Made by a program: the position numbers and the translations under genes. Shown piece after piece: positions 63,904 to 64,000 of a DNA stretch of 64,000 nt; within the stretch, counting starts at the first letter, position 1; every line of letters starts with the position of its first letter. The notes beneath the pieces were generated by a model. It ran no database searches. It saw only the letters and a list, made by a program, of their open reading frames with translations, and was not told the DNA's origin. This stretch comes from Photobacterium profundum SS9 (GTDB lineage Bacteria > Pseudomonadota > Gammaproteobacteria > Enterobacterales > Vibrionaceae), in assembly GCF_000196255.1 (NCBI RefSeq), contig NC_006371.1, positions 62,001 to 126,000 on the forward strand. Direction: 5' to 3'.

Positions 63904-64000
63904 ATTAGGATAAGCAATCCGGCTGCTTAGGGCTTTGTTGAAGCAATTATACATTTTGAAGACATTAACAATGTTTCTTAATTTACAGCGCTAATACCTT

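Noticed and set aside
1..64000. tRNA or rRNA genes
   Set aside because: Scanned for cloverleaf GTTCRANYC arms and rRNA core sequences by eye and saw none; a covariance search would be needed to be sure.

Overview
The window looks like Vibrionaceae DNA, most likely a Photobacterium and probably its second chromosome. The reasons are the talB-tktB pair, an orphan ackA, deoD with xapX, many Vibrio-type regulators, moderate to low GC and a heavy load of insertion sequences and short palindromic repeats. The genus is inferred from protein character; no search was run.

Layout. 1-7.1 kb: the tail of a Dcu C4-dicarboxylate carrier, an exported protein of unknown role, a di-heme peroxidase lipoprotein, and a minus-strand yjfI-yjfJ-K+ channel-yjfK-yjfL-ygiB envelope-stress type operon. 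7.6-10.7 kb: transaldolase-transketolase operon. 11-17 kb: a hybrid sensor kinase with HPt, a zinc-ribbon transposase-like protein, and xapX-deoD. 17.5-29.5 kb: a frameshifted amidohydrolase, a porin-like protein, an HlyD remnant, a Sel1 protein, a HAD phosphatase, a hexapeptide acetyltransferase, an IS10-like element and a second PBP2. 29.5-44 kb: LysR gene, IS1595 element, ackA, PHB depolymerase-like esterase, a second Dcu carrier, LysE/AraC pair, a TMAO/DMSO-reductase-like molybdoenzyme with its own C-terminal haem, a decayed AraC-GyrI gene and a TDT transporter. 44-57.8 kb: an accessory island of IS remnants (IS6, IS630, IS200) and a strongly deleted Mu-like prophage. 57.9-64 kb: second IS10-like copy, a NIT-domain chemoreceptor, a LysR regulator and a secreted C45-type amidohydrolase with an internal amber codon.

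The prophage island (about 47.6-57.6 kb) is the most unusual part. It keeps an S24-type repressor that has lost its DNA-binding region and its catalytic serine, an operator-like array beside it, three decayed copies of a Mor-type activator gene, and between them small cargo genes. Two or three cargo units have the same plan: a small effector-like ORF (a Tae4 peptidoglycan amidase in the intact case) followed directly by a roughly 70-75-residue protein with two membrane segments. A KAP-family P-loop NTPase, a candidate defence protein, sits after the last Mor remnant. The rest of the phage (transposase, head, most of the tail) is absent.

A second theme is short palindromic elements. A family with ends TATACCCAAGTTACCTCAAG occurs as two full 266-267 bp copies and several short or half copies. 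Both 1360-bp IS10-like elements lie in the same 9-bp sequence, GCTTGGGTA, which is the end of that repeat. A different 160-bp element has landed in the loop of a terminator.

Several genes carry single-base lesions, three of them in G or C runs (amidohydrolase, molybdoenzyme signal peptide, small Cys-rich ORF). These could be true decay, phase variation or sequencing error.
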